A stretch of 64,000 nt of DNA from CBDIBC01 sp965276635 (GTDB taxonomy: Bacteria; Actinomycetota; Acidimicrobiia; Acidimicrobiales; Palsa-688), in assembly GCA_965276635.1 (NCBI GenBank), contig CBDIBC010000005.1:992001-1056000 (forward strand), read 5' to 3'. Shown here one piece after another: positions 7,577 through 15,738 of the stretch; positions within the stretch are counted from its first letter, which is position 1; the number at the start of each line of letters is the position of its first letter. The translations under genes were made by a program, and so were the position numbers. The notes beneath the pieces are model-generated. The model made no database searches. It saw only the letters and a list, made by a program, of their open reading frames with translations, and was not told the origin of the DNA.

Positions 7577-8164
7577 TCAGCGTCCGGGGATCACGTTCCA
7601 ATGGCGGATGACCGGGTACTCGTGCTCCCAACCGAGGACCGAGACGGTGGCGGTGTCCAATCCGAGGCGCTGGCCCACCGCGACCTGGTCGTCGATCCAG
7701 CGAGCGGCAAGGACTCGCGAGAAGTGGCCGTGGCCGACCACGGCGATCTGGGCACCGGCCGGCTCGGCGCGGAGCCGACGTATCAGGCGGTCGGCTCGAG
7801 CTCCGACGGCGTCCGCCGTCTCCCCGCCGGGCCACGGCCCACGCCAGATAGACCAGTCGGGCAGCTCGGTGCGGATGTCGTCGGAGGTCCGTCCCTCCAG
7901 GTCGCCGTAGTCCCACTCGACCAGGTCGGGGTCGACGGCGAACGGCTCCAGTCCGGCCAGCTCGGCCGTGCGCCTGGCCCGCCGACGGGGGCTGACGAGC
8001 ACCAGGTCGAACTGGCGGCCACCAACCCATCCGGCCACGGCGCGCGCCTGGCGCTCCCCTTCCGCCGTCAGGGGGATGTCCGTGCGGCCGGTGTGCTGAC
8101 CGCTCCTTGACCACGCGGTCTCGCCGTGGCGCACGATCGTGACCACCGGTCCCGGGGATGCCAT
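7577..8164 (-). CDS. Histidine phosphatase family protein
   Basis: A 195-residue phosphoglycerate-mutase-like enzyme with V-R-H-G-E-T near residue 12, G-R-T-D-I-P-L-T, a second-His region V-V-G-H-G-H-F near residue 150 and the acid E-W-D-Y-G-D-L-E-G. This last block resembles the SixA/GpmB-like broad-specificity phosphatases of actinobacteria. The ATG at 8164 was chosen because GGAAGGA lies 8 nt upstream and the conserved domain begins at once; longer in-frame extensions lack conservation. It is divergent from the anti-sigma-type ATPase gene at 8248. It is a different protein from the phosphatase at 1-462. Confidence 0.88.
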   Translation of the reverse strand: MASPGPVVTIVRHGETAWSRSGQHTGRTDIPLTAEGERQARAVAGWVGGRQFDLVLVSPRRRARRTAELAGLEPFAVDPDLVEWDYGDLEGRTSDDIRTELPDWSIWRGPWPGGETADAVGARADRLIRRLRAEPAGAQIAVVGHGHFSRVLAARWIDDQVAVGQRLGLDTATVSVLGWEHEYPVIRHWNVIPGR

Positions 8165-8247
8165 GGCCGCATCCTTCCCGCCGCGTCGTCCGACCGCCAC
8201 CGGCACGGTCGGTTTGACCGGTTGGCCCGAACGGGCATGACACCACC

Positions 8248-8664
8248 ATGGCTGCGGCGACCGGCTCCCCCGCCAAGGCACCGGACCCGGACCCAAGCGG
8301 TCGGGCCACGGTACGGCTCCCACCCGTCCCGGCCAGCGCCCGGGTGGCACGCGAGCTCATCCTGTCGGTCACCGGGCGGGAGGAGGACCCGGCGGCCGCC
8401 CTGGTGGTCACCGAGCTGGTGACCAACGCCGTCCTGCACGGGCGGTCCGAGCTGGACCTTACCGTCGAGTTCGACGGGGCCGCCGTCACCCTGGTCGTCC
8501 ACGACGAGGGCCCGGGGTGTCCAGTGGCCTACCCCTTCGAACGGGACGGCGAGCCGGCCACCTCCGGGCGTGGCCTGGCCATGGTGCAGCAGATCTCCGA
8601 CGATTGGGGGATCACGCCCGACGCCTCCGGAAAGGCGGTGTGGGCCCGGGTGACCCTGGACTGA
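8248..8664 (+). CDS. Anti-sigma-factor-like ATP-binding protein (HATPase_c_2)
   Basis: A 138-residue single GHKL ATPase domain of the RsbW/SpoIIAB type. It has the N-box E-L-V-T-N-A-V-L-H-G (near 55-64), the G1 box D-E-G-P-G and a G2-like G-R-G-L-A-M-V. Such proteins bind and phosphorylate anti-anti-sigma factors or hold sigma factors inactive. No partner sigma or STAS gene is adjacent, which is usual for the many stand-alone copies in actinomycetes. The start is the ATG at 8248, 80 bp from the divergent phosphatase gene. Confidence 0.82.
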   Translation: MAAATGSPAKAPDPDPSGRATVRLPPVPASARVARELILSVTGREEDPAAALVVTELVTNAVLHGRSELDLTVEFDGAAVTLVVHDEGPGCPVAYPFERDGEPATSGRGLAMVQQISDDWGITPDASGKAVWARVTLD

Positions 8665-8689
8665 TCCTCGCCCGGAGCAGAATGCTCGG

Positions 8690-9334
8690 GTGAGCAGCAT
8701 CGTCGACTCCGTCCTGCACCTGCACGGCTGGGCCGCGTTGGCGATCGTGTTCGGCCTTCCCCTGCTGGAGTCAGCCGTGTTCGTGGGGTTCGTGATCCCG
8801 GGCGAGACGGCGGCCTTGCTGGCCGGCGTCCTCGTCTTCCAGCACCGCTTGAACTTGCCCGAGGCCATCGCCGCCGTCGTGCTCGGCGCCATCATCGGCG
8901 ACACCATCGGCTACGAGGTGGGTCGGCGGTGGGGCACCCGGCTGCTGGAGGGCCCGCTGTCGCGATGGATCCGCCCGGATCACGTGGCCCGGGCCGAGGA
9001 GGTGCTCCGCCGCTACGGCGGTTGGGCGGTCTTCGTCGGTCGCTTCACCACGGCGCTGCGGGTGCTGATCCCCGGGATCGCTGGTACCGGCCGCATGCCC
9101 TACCGACGGTTCGCGCTCTTCAACGTGACGGGCGGGATCCTGTGGGGCGTCGGCTTCGTGCTGCTCGGCTACGCGGCAGGCGCCAGCTGGCGGCAGGTGG
9201 CCGGCACCGCCGGCACCGTCGGGTTGGTGGCGGCAGCCGTCGCGGTGGCGGCCGTCGTCGTGGTGGTGCTGGTGCGCCGGCGGCGCCGGTCAGGCGTCCC
9301 GGCGACGCAGGAGGACGGCGCCGGCCCCGAGTAG
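8690..9334 (+). CDS. DedA family membrane protein
   Basis: A 214-residue polytopic protein of the DedA/VTT (SNARE-associated) family. Diagnostic blocks are G-F-V-I-P-G-E-T-A-A-L-L-A-G in the first re-entrant region, G-D-T-I-G-Y-E-V-G-R-R-W-G, and G-R-F-T-T-A-L-R-V-L-I-P-G-I-A-G. DedA proteins flip phospholipids or undecaprenyl phosphate across the membrane. The start is GTG at 8690. The 3' end overlaps the convergent ABC permease gene by 45 bp, so both reading frames use the same DNA there. Confidence 0.88.
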   Translation: MSSIVDSVLHLHGWAALAIVFGLPLLESAVFVGFVIPGETAALLAGVLVFQHRLNLPEAIAAVVLGAIIGDTIGYEVGRRWGTRLLEGPLSRWIRPDHVARAEEVLRRYGGWAVFVGRFTTALRVLIPGIAGTGRMPYRRFALFNVTGGILWGVGFVLLGYAAGASWRQVAGTAGTVGLVAAAVAVAAVVVVVLVRRRRRSGVPATQEDGAGPE

Positions 9335-10126
9335 CACGGCCACCACCACGACCAGCTCGGCGAACCCGGCCCACGGGCTGAGGGTGTGGGCGGCGCGGTA
9401 GACGTTGCCGACCTGCTGGCCGGCCTGGGTCGGCCAGAACTTCTCGAAGCTGTCGCGCAGGTTGGAGGGCAGCGCGGCGCCGATACCCGGCAGGACGAAG
9501 GCGACGACCACCACCAGCACGATGCTCAGTGCGGTGTTGCGGACGAGGAAACCGAAGGCCAGACCGAGCAAGCCGAGCGCAGCCAGGTACAGGCCGCTGC
9601 CGATGACCGCTCGGAGCACCTGCGGGTCGCCGAGCTGCACGTAGGGTGCGGCGTTGTTCTGGATCAGGGCCTGGCCGAGGAAGAACGACACGAAGCCGAG
9701 GATCTCCCCCACCACCGCGGCGAGCAGGGCGAAGACCAGGACCTTGCCGGCCAGCACCCGGCCCCGACGGGGCACGGCAAGCAGGCTGGTGCGGATCATG
9801 CCGGTGGAGTACTCGGCGGTGATGAAGAGCACCCCGAGCACGGCGATGGCGATCTGGGCCAGGGCGATCCCCGACTCGCTGATCGATGCCGGATCCCACT
9901 TGGCCTTGTCGCTGACGCTGGCCGAGCCGTAGTGGCCCGAGGCGGCGGCGGCGATGAGGGCGCCGACCCCGATGGCCAGGACGGCGGTGACCGCCAGGGT
10001 GACCCAGGTGGAGCGGACGGTGCGCAGCTTGGTCCACTCCGAACGGACCACGTCGCCGAACCGGGCGGGGCGGAAGTCGGCGGGGCGGCCGCCGTCAACC
10101 GCGGTGGGGGAGGCGGTGGCCGTCAT
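9290..10126 (-). CDS. ABC-2 type transporter permease
   Basis: A 278-residue integral membrane protein with six hydrophobic spans and the ABC-2 permease layout: a cytoplasmic lead with R-S-E-W-T-K-L-R-T, a large first loop, F-I-T-A-E-Y-S-T-G-M-I-R-T-S before the coupling helix, and a C-terminal span ending in L-L-R-R-R-D-A. It overlaps the ATPase gene at 10123-11040 by 4 bp (ATGA), forming a two-gene exporter. Cargo is unknown. Its 3' end overlaps dedA on the opposite strand. Confidence 0.85.
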   Translation of the reverse strand: MTATASPTAVDGGRPADFRPARFGDVVRSEWTKLRTVRSTWVTLAVTAVLAIGVGALIAAAASGHYGSASVSDKAKWDPASISESGIALAQIAIAVLGVLFITAEYSTGMIRTSLLAVPRRGRVLAGKVLVFALLAAVVGEILGFVSFFLGQALIQNNAAPYVQLGDPQVLRAVIGSGLYLAALGLLGLAFGFLVRNTALSIVLVVVVAFVLPGIGAALPSNLRDSFEKFWPTQAGQQVGNVYRAAHTLSPWAGFAELVVVVAVLLGAGAVLLRRRDA

Positions 10127-11040
10127 CGCCGCGTCGTTGCCGTGGTCGAATATTCGACGCTGTCTCGGGTCAGCTCCATGAAGGCCTCTTCCAGGGATGC
10201 CTGCTGTGGCGTCAGCTCGTGCAGGATCAGCTGGTGCTTGGCGGCCGTCTCACCGACCGTGGCGCTGTCCAGGCCGGTCACGTCCAGGGCGCCGTCGCCG
10301 ACCAGGCCGACCCGAGCCCCCGCCTGGCTCAACACCGCCGCCAGCTCCTCGGCCTGTGGGCTGCGGACCCTGACCGAGTGGCGGGAGCTGCCCTTCACCA
10401 GGTCGTCCACACTGCTGTCGGAGATCAGCCGGCCCCGGCCGATCACCAGCAGGTGGTCGGCGGTGAGCGCCATCTCGCTCATCAGGTGGCTCGAGACCAG
10501 CACCGTGCGCCCCTCCGCAGCCAGCGACCGCATCAGGTTCCTGATCCACAGGATGCCTTCGGGATCGAGGCCGTTCCCCGGCTCGTCGAAGAGCAGGACG
10601 CCGGGATCTCCGAGCAGCGCGCCGGCGATCCCCAGCCGCTGGCCCATGCCGAGCGAGAAGCTGGAGGCCCGGCGGTGGGCCACGCTCTGCAGCCCGACCA
10701 TCTCCAGGACCTCGCCGACCCGGGAGCGACGGATGCCATTGGACTGGGCCAGCACCCGCAGGTGGTTGGCTGCCGTGCGTCCTCCGTGCATGGCCTTGGC
10801 GTCGAGCAGCGACCCCACCTCCCGGAGGGGAGCGGGCAGGTCGCGGTATGCACGACCGGCCACGGTCACCGTGCCCTCGGTGGGGTTGTCGAGGCCCAGG
10901 ATGAGACGCATGCTGGTCGTCTTCCCCGCACCGTTCGGACCGAGGAACCCGGTGACCCGCCCGGGGGGGACGGAGAAGGAGAGGTCGTCGACCGCCAGGG
11001 TCGGTCCGTAGCGTTTGGTGAGGTTCCGTGCCTCGATCAT
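10123..11040 (-). CDS. ABC transporter ATP-binding protein
   Basis: A 305-residue nucleotide-binding subunit. It shows Walker A G-P-N-G-A-G-K-T near residue 36, a variant signature F-S-L-G-M-G-Q-R-L instead of L-S-G-G-Q, Walker B L-L-F-D-E-P-G-N-G-L-D and H-loop S-S-H-L. The S-L-G-M-G-Q-R variant is usual for actinobacterial drug/bacitracin-type (BcrA-like) exporters. It is the partner of the permease at 9290-10126. The ATG at 11040 gives a standard N-terminus (M-I-E-A-R-N-L-T-K-R-Y-G). It is divergent from a second ABC exporter starting at 11107. Confidence 0.9.
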   Translation of the reverse strand: MIEARNLTKRYGPTLAVDDLSFSVPPGRVTGFLGPNGAGKTTSMRLILGLDNPTEGTVTVAGRAYRDLPAPLREVGSLLDAKAMHGGRTAANHLRVLAQSNGIRRSRVGEVLEMVGLQSVAHRRASSFSLGMGQRLGIAGALLGDPGVLLFDEPGNGLDPEGILWIRNLMRSLAAEGRTVLVSSHLMSEMALTADHLLVIGRGRLISDSSVDDLVKGSSRHSVRVRSPQAEELAAVLSQAGARVGLVGDGALDVTGLDSATVGETAAKHQLILHELTPQQASLEEAFMELTRDSVEYSTTATTRR

Positions 11041-11106
11041 GAGCACTCCGGGGGCCGGCCGTCGTCGTCGTCGGACATTCTGCCACGCGCGGTAGCGTCG
11101 CCACGC

Positions 11107-12027
11107 ATGCCAGGCGCTCGCCGACCCGCCATCGAGGTGCGGGACCTCGTCGTGCGATACGGACGCGCCGTGGCCGTCGATCGGCTGGATCTGCAAGCCG
11201 ACGCCGGTCAGGTGCTGGCACTGTTGGGCCCCAACGGGGCCGGCAAGACCAGCACGGTCGAGGCTATGGAGGGCTACCGCCGACCGGCGGCGGGATCCGT
11301 CCGGGTCCTGGGCATCGATCCCTGGGTCGACGGGCGGGCGCTGGTGGCGCGCATCGGCGTCATGCTGCAGCGCGGCGGGATTTATCCGGCGATGGGTGCC
11401 GGCGACGCCCTGCGCCTCTTCGCCAGCTACTACGACCGCCACGAGGACCCCGCTGCGCTCCTGCGCCGCCTGGGCCTGACGGAGGTGGCCCGGACGCCCT
11501 GGCGGCGCTTGTCGGGCGGCGAACAGCAGCGCCTCAGCCTGGCGCTTGCCCTGGTCGGACGGCCCGAGGTGGTCTTCCTCGACGAGCCCACCGCCGGCGT
11601 CGATCCGCAGGGGCGCCTGGCCATCCGCCAGGTGATCAGCGAGCTGCGCGACGGAGGGGTGTGCGTCATGCTCACCACCCACGAGATGGACGAGGCCGAG
11701 CGCCTCGCCGATCGGGTCCTCATCGTCGACCACGGCCGGGTCGTCGCCGCCGGCACCCCGACCGAGCTGATGACCGGCGGCGCCGGCGCATCCATCCACT
11801 TCGGTGCACCCCCGGGCATCGACGTCGAGGACCTGGGCCGGGCCATCGGTGCCCCGACCCGCGAGGAACGCCCGGGCGAGTACGTGATCGCGGCTGAAGC
11901 CCGACCGGCCACCGTGGCCGCCGTCACCGCCTGGCTGGCCGAACGCGACCTGCCGCTCGCCGATCTGCGAGCCGGGCGGGAGCGCCTGGAAGACGTGTTC
12001 CTGCGCCTGACCGGACCCGCCGAATGA
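11107..12027 (+). CDS. ABC transporter ATP-binding protein
   Basis: A 306-residue ABC ATPase. Walker A is G-P-N-G-A-G-K-T (near 42-49), the signature is R-L-S-G-G-E-Q-Q-R-L, Walker B is V-V-F-L-D-E-P-T-A-G-V-D and the switch is L-T-T-H-E-M. An additional C-terminal region of about 80 residues is typical of the DrrA/CcmA-like exporters. It is coupled by a 4-bp ATGA overlap to the permease gene at 12024. In several actinobacteria such a pair lies next to the haem A genes ctaA/ctaB, as here, so a role connected with cytochrome oxidase assembly is conceivable but not shown. Confidence 0.9.
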   Translation: MPGARRPAIEVRDLVVRYGRAVAVDRLDLQADAGQVLALLGPNGAGKTSTVEAMEGYRRPAAGSVRVLGIDPWVDGRALVARIGVMLQRGGIYPAMGAGDALRLFASYYDRHEDPAALLRRLGLTEVARTPWRRLSGGEQQRLSLALALVGRPEVVFLDEPTAGVDPQGRLAIRQVISELRDGGVCVMLTTHEMDEAERLADRVLIVDHGRVVAAGTPTELMTGGAGASIHFGAPPGIDVEDLGRAIGAPTREERPGEYVIAAEARPATVAAVTAWLAERDLPLADLRAGRERLEDVFLRLTGPAE

Positions 12028-12776
12028 GGACCCAACCCACCCGGCGCGCCCACCCGCTGCTGGCCCAGTCACGCGCCGAGATCCGCATGAGCCTCAAGCA
12101 GGGCGAGCAGCTGCTGCTCACCCTGGCCATCCCGGTCGGGCTGCTGGTGTTCTTCTCCCTGGTCGACGTGCTGCCCGAACCGGCCGGAACTCGCCATCCC
12201 GTCGACTTCCTCGCCCCGGGGATACTGGCTCTGGCGGTGATGTCGACGGCGATGGTCGGCCTCGGCATCGCCACCGGTTTCGAGCGCCAGTACGGGGTCC
12301 TCAAGCGGTTGGGCACCACACCGCTCGGGCGCCCTCGACTGCTCGGCGCCAAGACGCTCGCCGTCGCCACGGTCGAGATCATCCAGGTGGTCGTGGTGGT
12401 GGGCGTTGCCGTCGCCCTCGGCTGGCACGTGCGCGGTCGCCCGGCGCTGGCCGTGCCTGCCCTCGTGGCCGCCACTGTCGGGTTCGCCGGGATCGGGCTG
12501 CTCATGGCCGGCCGCCTCCGCGCCGAGGTGAACCTGGCCGCCGCCAACGGCCTCTATCTGGTGCTGCTCCTCCTCAGCGGCATGATCATCCCCCTCAGCA
12601 CGCTCCCCGCCCCCCTGCGCGCCATCGCTCGCGTTCTCCCCTCCGGGGCGTTGTCGGACGCCCTGCACGGCGCGCTGACCGCCGGCGGCTCGGTGCCCAC
12701 CCGAGCCTGGGTCGTGTTGATCGTGTGGGCGATCGCCGCCCCTGCCGCGGCGGCCACCACGTTCCGTTGGGAGTAG
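12024..12776 (+). CDS. ABC-2 type transporter permease
   Basis: A 250-residue polytopic membrane protein with six spans. It carries the ABC-2 features R-Q-Y-G-V-L-K-R-L-G-T-T-P-L-G (the coupling segment) and L-S-G-M-I-I-P-L-S-T-L-P, then a P-x-x-A-L-S-D-A-L segment before the last span. It overlaps the ATPase by 4 bp and is therefore its membrane partner. It converges on ctaB, whose end is 52 bp away. Substrate unknown. Confidence 0.87.
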   Translation: MRTQPTRRAHPLLAQSRAEIRMSLKQGEQLLLTLAIPVGLLVFFSLVDVLPEPAGTRHPVDFLAPGILALAVMSTAMVGLGIATGFERQYGVLKRLGTTPLGRPRLLGAKTLAVATVEIIQVVVVVGVAVALGWHVRGRPALAVPALVAATVGFAGIGLLMAGRLRAEVNLAAANGLYLVLLLLSGMIIPLSTLPAPLRAIARVLPSGALSDALHGALTAGGSVPTRAWVVLIVWAIAAPAAAATTFRWE

Positions 12777-12828
12777 GAGCGGCGGCCACCGCTCGCCCCT
12801 TTGCCCGACCGATCCGGCCGATCCAGGA

Positions 12829-13794
12829 TCAGCGCAACACCAGCTGGTCCACCGCCATGGCCACGAACAGGACGGTCACATAGGTGATCGACCAGTGGAA
12901 CAGCCGCATGGCCCGAGCCTCGGTGCGATCCCGGTACAGCCCGGCGGCCAGGGCGCAGAACACCGCGCCGGACACTGCCGCGGCGGCGAAGTAGACGACC
13001 CCGAGGCCGGCCGACCACCCGAACAGCACGGACGCGGCCAGGACCAGGACGGAGTAGACGAGGATCTGGCGGGCCGTCCGCTCGAAGCTGGCCACCGCCG
13101 GGAGCATCGGCACGTCGACCGCCCGATAGTCCTCGCGGTAGCGGATGGCCAGCGCCCAGAAATGCGGCGGGGTCCACACGAAGATGAGGGCGAACAGGAC
13201 CAGCGGCGCCAGGCTCAGCGATCCGCGCACCGCGGCCCAACCCACCAGCACGGGAACCGCCCCGGCCGCCCCGCCGACCACGATGTTCTGGCGCGACGAG
13301 CGCTTCAGCCAGAGCGTGTACACGAAGACATAGAAGAGGGTGGCGCTCACGGCCAGGCCGGCGGAGAGCAGGTTGACCGTCGCCCACAGCTCGGCGAACG
13401 CCACCACCTCCAGGGCGACGGCGAACACCAGCGCCTGGCGCGGTGCCACCACGCCGGTGACCAGCGGCCGCCGCGCCGTGCGGTGCATGACCGCATCGAT
13501 GTCACGGTCGACGTACATGTTGATGGCGTTGGCCCCACCGGCGGCCAGTGTGCCCCCGACCAGGGTGGCCAGCATCAGCGTCCACGCCGGCCAGCCCCGG
13601 GCGGCCACGATCATGGTCGGCAGGGTCGTCACCAGCAGGAGCTCGATGATCCGGGGCTTGGTCAGGGCCACGAACCCACGGGCGCGCTCGCCCACCGAGA
13701 ACGGCCGGGCTGTCGGAGCACCGTTGACCAGCGACGCAGCCGCGACGCCGGGATCGAGGGAGCCCGACTCGGCTGGTGCGGTGGGAACGAACAT
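12829..13794 (-). CDS. ctaB: Protohaem IX farnesyltransferase (haem O synthase)
   Basis: A 321-residue UbiA-family membrane prenyltransferase. The first Asp-rich motif N-M-Y-V-D-R-D-I-D-A-V-M with the following R-T-A-R-R-P-L is diagnostic of haem O synthase, and the second motif is Y-R-E-D-Y-R-A-V-D-V-P-M-L-P. It transfers farnesyl to haem B, the first step towards haem A for cytochrome c oxidase. The ATG at 13794 was preferred to one 27 bp upstream because nothing before it is conserved. It is divergent from ctaA, with 94 bp between the two starts that must hold both promoters. Confidence 0.94.
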   Translation of the reverse strand: MFVPTAPAESGSLDPGVAAASLVNGAPTARPFSVGERARGFVALTKPRIIELLLVTTLPTMIVAARGWPAWTLMLATLVGGTLAAGGANAINMYVDRDIDAVMHRTARRPLVTGVVAPRQALVFAVALEVVAFAELWATVNLLSAGLAVSATLFYVFVYTLWLKRSSRQNIVVGGAAGAVPVLVGWAAVRGSLSLAPLVLFALIFVWTPPHFWALAIRYREDYRAVDVPMLPAVASFERTARQILVYSVLVLAASVLFGWSAGLGVVYFAAAAVSGAVFCALAAGLYRDRTEARAMRLFHWSITYVTVLFVAMAVDQLVLR

Positions 13795-13888
13795 GACGTC
13801 GCAGAGACTACGGCAGTCCACCCCCGGCCAACAAAGCCCGGGGGCCGGATGGGAGGAGGATCCCTCTCGGCTCTAGCATGCACGTCCG

Positions 13889-14917
13889 ATGTCCGTTCCC
13901 GGCCCGCTGTCCGCATCGGCGGGGTCCCCGACGGCGCCGGCCGGAGCGGCGCGGCCCGCCCTGATCGCCACCGGTTGGGCCGTCGTGCGACACCGACGGC
14001 TCAGTCCGGCTGCCTTCCGGTTCGTCGCCCTCCTGTCGGTGTGGGCGCTGGGCCTGATCATCGTCAGCGGCGGGCTGGTGCGCCTCACGCAGTCGGGGCT
14101 CGGCTGCCCGGACTGGCCGACGTGCGCGTCGAACCGCGTCGTGGCGCCGTGGCGCTTCCATGCGTGGATCGAGTTCGGCAACCGGCTGATCACCGCCGGT
14201 CTCTCCGTCGTGGTGGTGCTCGCCGTCGCCGCCGCCCTCCTCCGCGTAACCCGCCGGCGCGACCTGACCTGGCTGGCCGTCGGGCTGGTGGGCGGGATCG
14301 TCGCCGAGATCGTCCTCGGGGGGCTCACCGTCGAGCACAAGCTCGCCCCCCAGTTCGTGATGGCGCACTTCCTCCTGGCGGTGCTCTTCCTGGCCGACGC
14401 CGTGGTCCTCCACCATCGGGCCGGTCTGGCCGACGAGGCCATCCCCGGTCGCCCCGGGCGTAGCCGTCCCGCCGGCCGGCCGGTGAACCTGGTCACCCGC
14501 AAGCAGAGGGTCCTCTCCGCCCTGCTCCTCGCAGCCACCGCGTTGGTCGTCGTGCTCGGAACCATCGTCACGTCGACCGGTCCCCACGGTGGCGACGCCA
14601 CCGCCAAGCGCTTCGCGTTCTCGCTCCACGACGTGGCTCAGCTGCACGGGACGTCGGTGGAGCTGCTGCTGGCGTTCACCCTGCTCACGCTGTGGAGCAT
14701 CAGCCGCTCTGGGCCGCCGCGGTCGGTCCTCCGTCGTGGCGAGGTGTTCCTCGTCGTGCTGATCGCCCAAGGCGGGATCGGCTACCTGCAGTACTTCACC
14801 GGGGTCCCCACCGGCCTGGTGGCGCTCCACATCCTCGGGGCTACCGCCGTGGTGATCGCCGCGCTGCGATTCCACCTGGGCCTGACCACCCGCACCGCCG
14901 TGGCGGCGACGCCGTGA
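13889..14917 (+). CDS. ctaA: Haem A synthase (COX15/CtaA family)
   Basis: A 342-residue protein with eight membrane spans. Family markers include R-L-T-Q-S-G-L-G-C-P-D-W-P after the first span, the paired haem-ligand His in W-R-F-H-A-W-I-E-F-G-N-R and V-M-A-H-F, and the C-terminal half repeat with H-D-V-A-Q-L-H-G and L-H-I-L-G-A. It oxidises the methyl group of haem O to the formyl of haem A. Together with divergent ctaB it completes haem A synthesis. The stop overlaps the GTG start of clpS by 4 bp. Confidence 0.93.
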   Translation: MSVPGPLSASAGSPTAPAGAARPALIATGWAVVRHRRLSPAAFRFVALLSVWALGLIIVSGGLVRLTQSGLGCPDWPTCASNRVVAPWRFHAWIEFGNRLITAGLSVVVVLAVAAALLRVTRRRDLTWLAVGLVGGIVAEIVLGGLTVEHKLAPQFVMAHFLLAVLFLADAVVLHHRAGLADEAIPGRPGRSRPAGRPVNLVTRKQRVLSALLLAATALVVVLGTIVTSTGPHGGDATAKRFAFSLHDVAQLHGTSVELLLAFTLLTLWSISRSGPPRSVLRRGEVFLVVLIAQGGIGYLQYFTGVPTGLVALHILGATAVVIAALRFHLGLTTRTAVAATP

Positions 14918-15204
14918 CGGCGACGCCGGTCGAGATCCGCGAGCCGGAGGTCACCCAGTCCGTCGAGCCGGACCGACCCTGGAAGGTCATCGTCTGGAAC
15001 GACCCCATCAACCTCATGTCCTACGTCACGTTCGTGTTGCAGAAGCTGTTCGGCTACAGCAACGCGAAAGCGCACGAGCTCATGCTCGACGTCCACTTCA
15101 AGGGCAAGGCGGTCGTGTCCGACGGGCCCAGGGAGAAGGCCGAGCTCGACGTGTTCCGCCTGCACGAGCACGGCCTGTGGGCGACCATGGAACACGACAG
15201 CTGA
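14914..15204 (+). CDS. clpS: ATP-dependent Clp protease adaptor ClpS
   Basis: A 96-residue adaptor with the ClpS core P-W-K-V-I-V-W-N-D-P-I-N-L-M, in which the D-P/N-D loop binds N-degrons, then V-L-Q-K-L-F-G-Y-S-N-A-K-A and H-F-K-G-K-A-V-V. It delivers N-end-rule substrates to ClpAP/ClpCP in the cytoplasm. The GTG start at 14914 overlaps the ctaA stop. It is followed after 8 bp by a DUF2017 gene, a pair conserved in actinobacteria. Confidence 0.95.
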   Translation: MTATPVEIREPEVTQSVEPDRPWKVIVWNDPINLMSYVTFVLQKLFGYSNAKAHELMLDVHFKGKAVVSDGPREKAELDVFRLHEHGLWATMEHDS

Positions 15205-15212
15205 CGGCGCCG

Positions 15213-15680
15213 ATGCCCATCTTCCGACGTCCCGTGCGCCGCACCCGGCGCGGCACGTATCAAATTGGCTTCGGCACCGCCGAGCGGGACCTGCTCCGCT
15301 CCATGGTCCCCCAGATGCGCGACCTCCTGGCCGACCCCGACCAGCCCGGGATGCGGCGCCTCTTTCCCCCCGCCTATCACGAGCAGGTCGACGGCGAGCG
15401 CCAGGAGGAGTACCGCCGGCTGATGCAGGAGGACCTGGTGGCCCGTCACGGCGACGCCCTGGACATCCTGGAGCGCACCGCCGACGCCGAAGAGGTGACC
15501 GCCGACGAGCTCGAGGCATGGGCCCGGGCCCTGAACCAGGTGCGGCTGGTACTCGGCACCCGCCTCGACGTGACCGAGGCCGACGAGCCGGGCGCCGCCG
15601 CCGACCCCGAGCATCAGCTCTACTACCTCCTCGGATACCTCCAGGAATGCGTGATCGCCGCCCTCTCCGGGGAAGGGTGA
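15213..15680 (+). CDS. DUF2017 family protein
   Basis: A 155-residue acidic, mostly helical cytoplasmic protein of unknown function, matching DUF2017 by its P-D-Q-P-G-M-R-R-L-F-P-P-A-Y segment, the central helix E-E-Y-R-R-L-M-Q-E-D-L and a late L-N-Q-V-R-L-V-L-G-T-R-L. Actinobacterial genomes usually place this gene directly after clpS, as here (8 bp apart), which hints at a function in proteolysis or its regulation. I prefer the ATG at 15213 to an upstream in-frame start because the conserved part starts there. Confidence 0.85.
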   Translation: MPIFRRPVRRTRRGTYQIGFGTAERDLLRSMVPQMRDLLADPDQPGMRRLFPPAYHEQVDGERQEEYRRLMQEDLVARHGDALDILERTADAEEVTADELEAWARALNQVRLVLGTRLDVTEADEPGAAADPEHQLYYLLGYLQECVIAALSGEG

Positions 15681-15738
15681 ACACGGGGACGTCGCCGGGG
15701 CGCTCTTGCTGACAGGACCGGGCCAGGAGCGAGGCGCC

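Noticed and set aside
7577..8489. A 604-codon minus-strand frame joining upstream sequence to the rhomboid
   Set aside because: Its N-terminal 300 residues are out of frame with the real phosphatase and are low-complexity; the rhomboid starts inside it at 7565 or 7526.
9386..11011. Long plus-strand frame over the ABC exporter genes
   Set aside because: Antisense of the permease and ATPase, both of which carry complete motifs.
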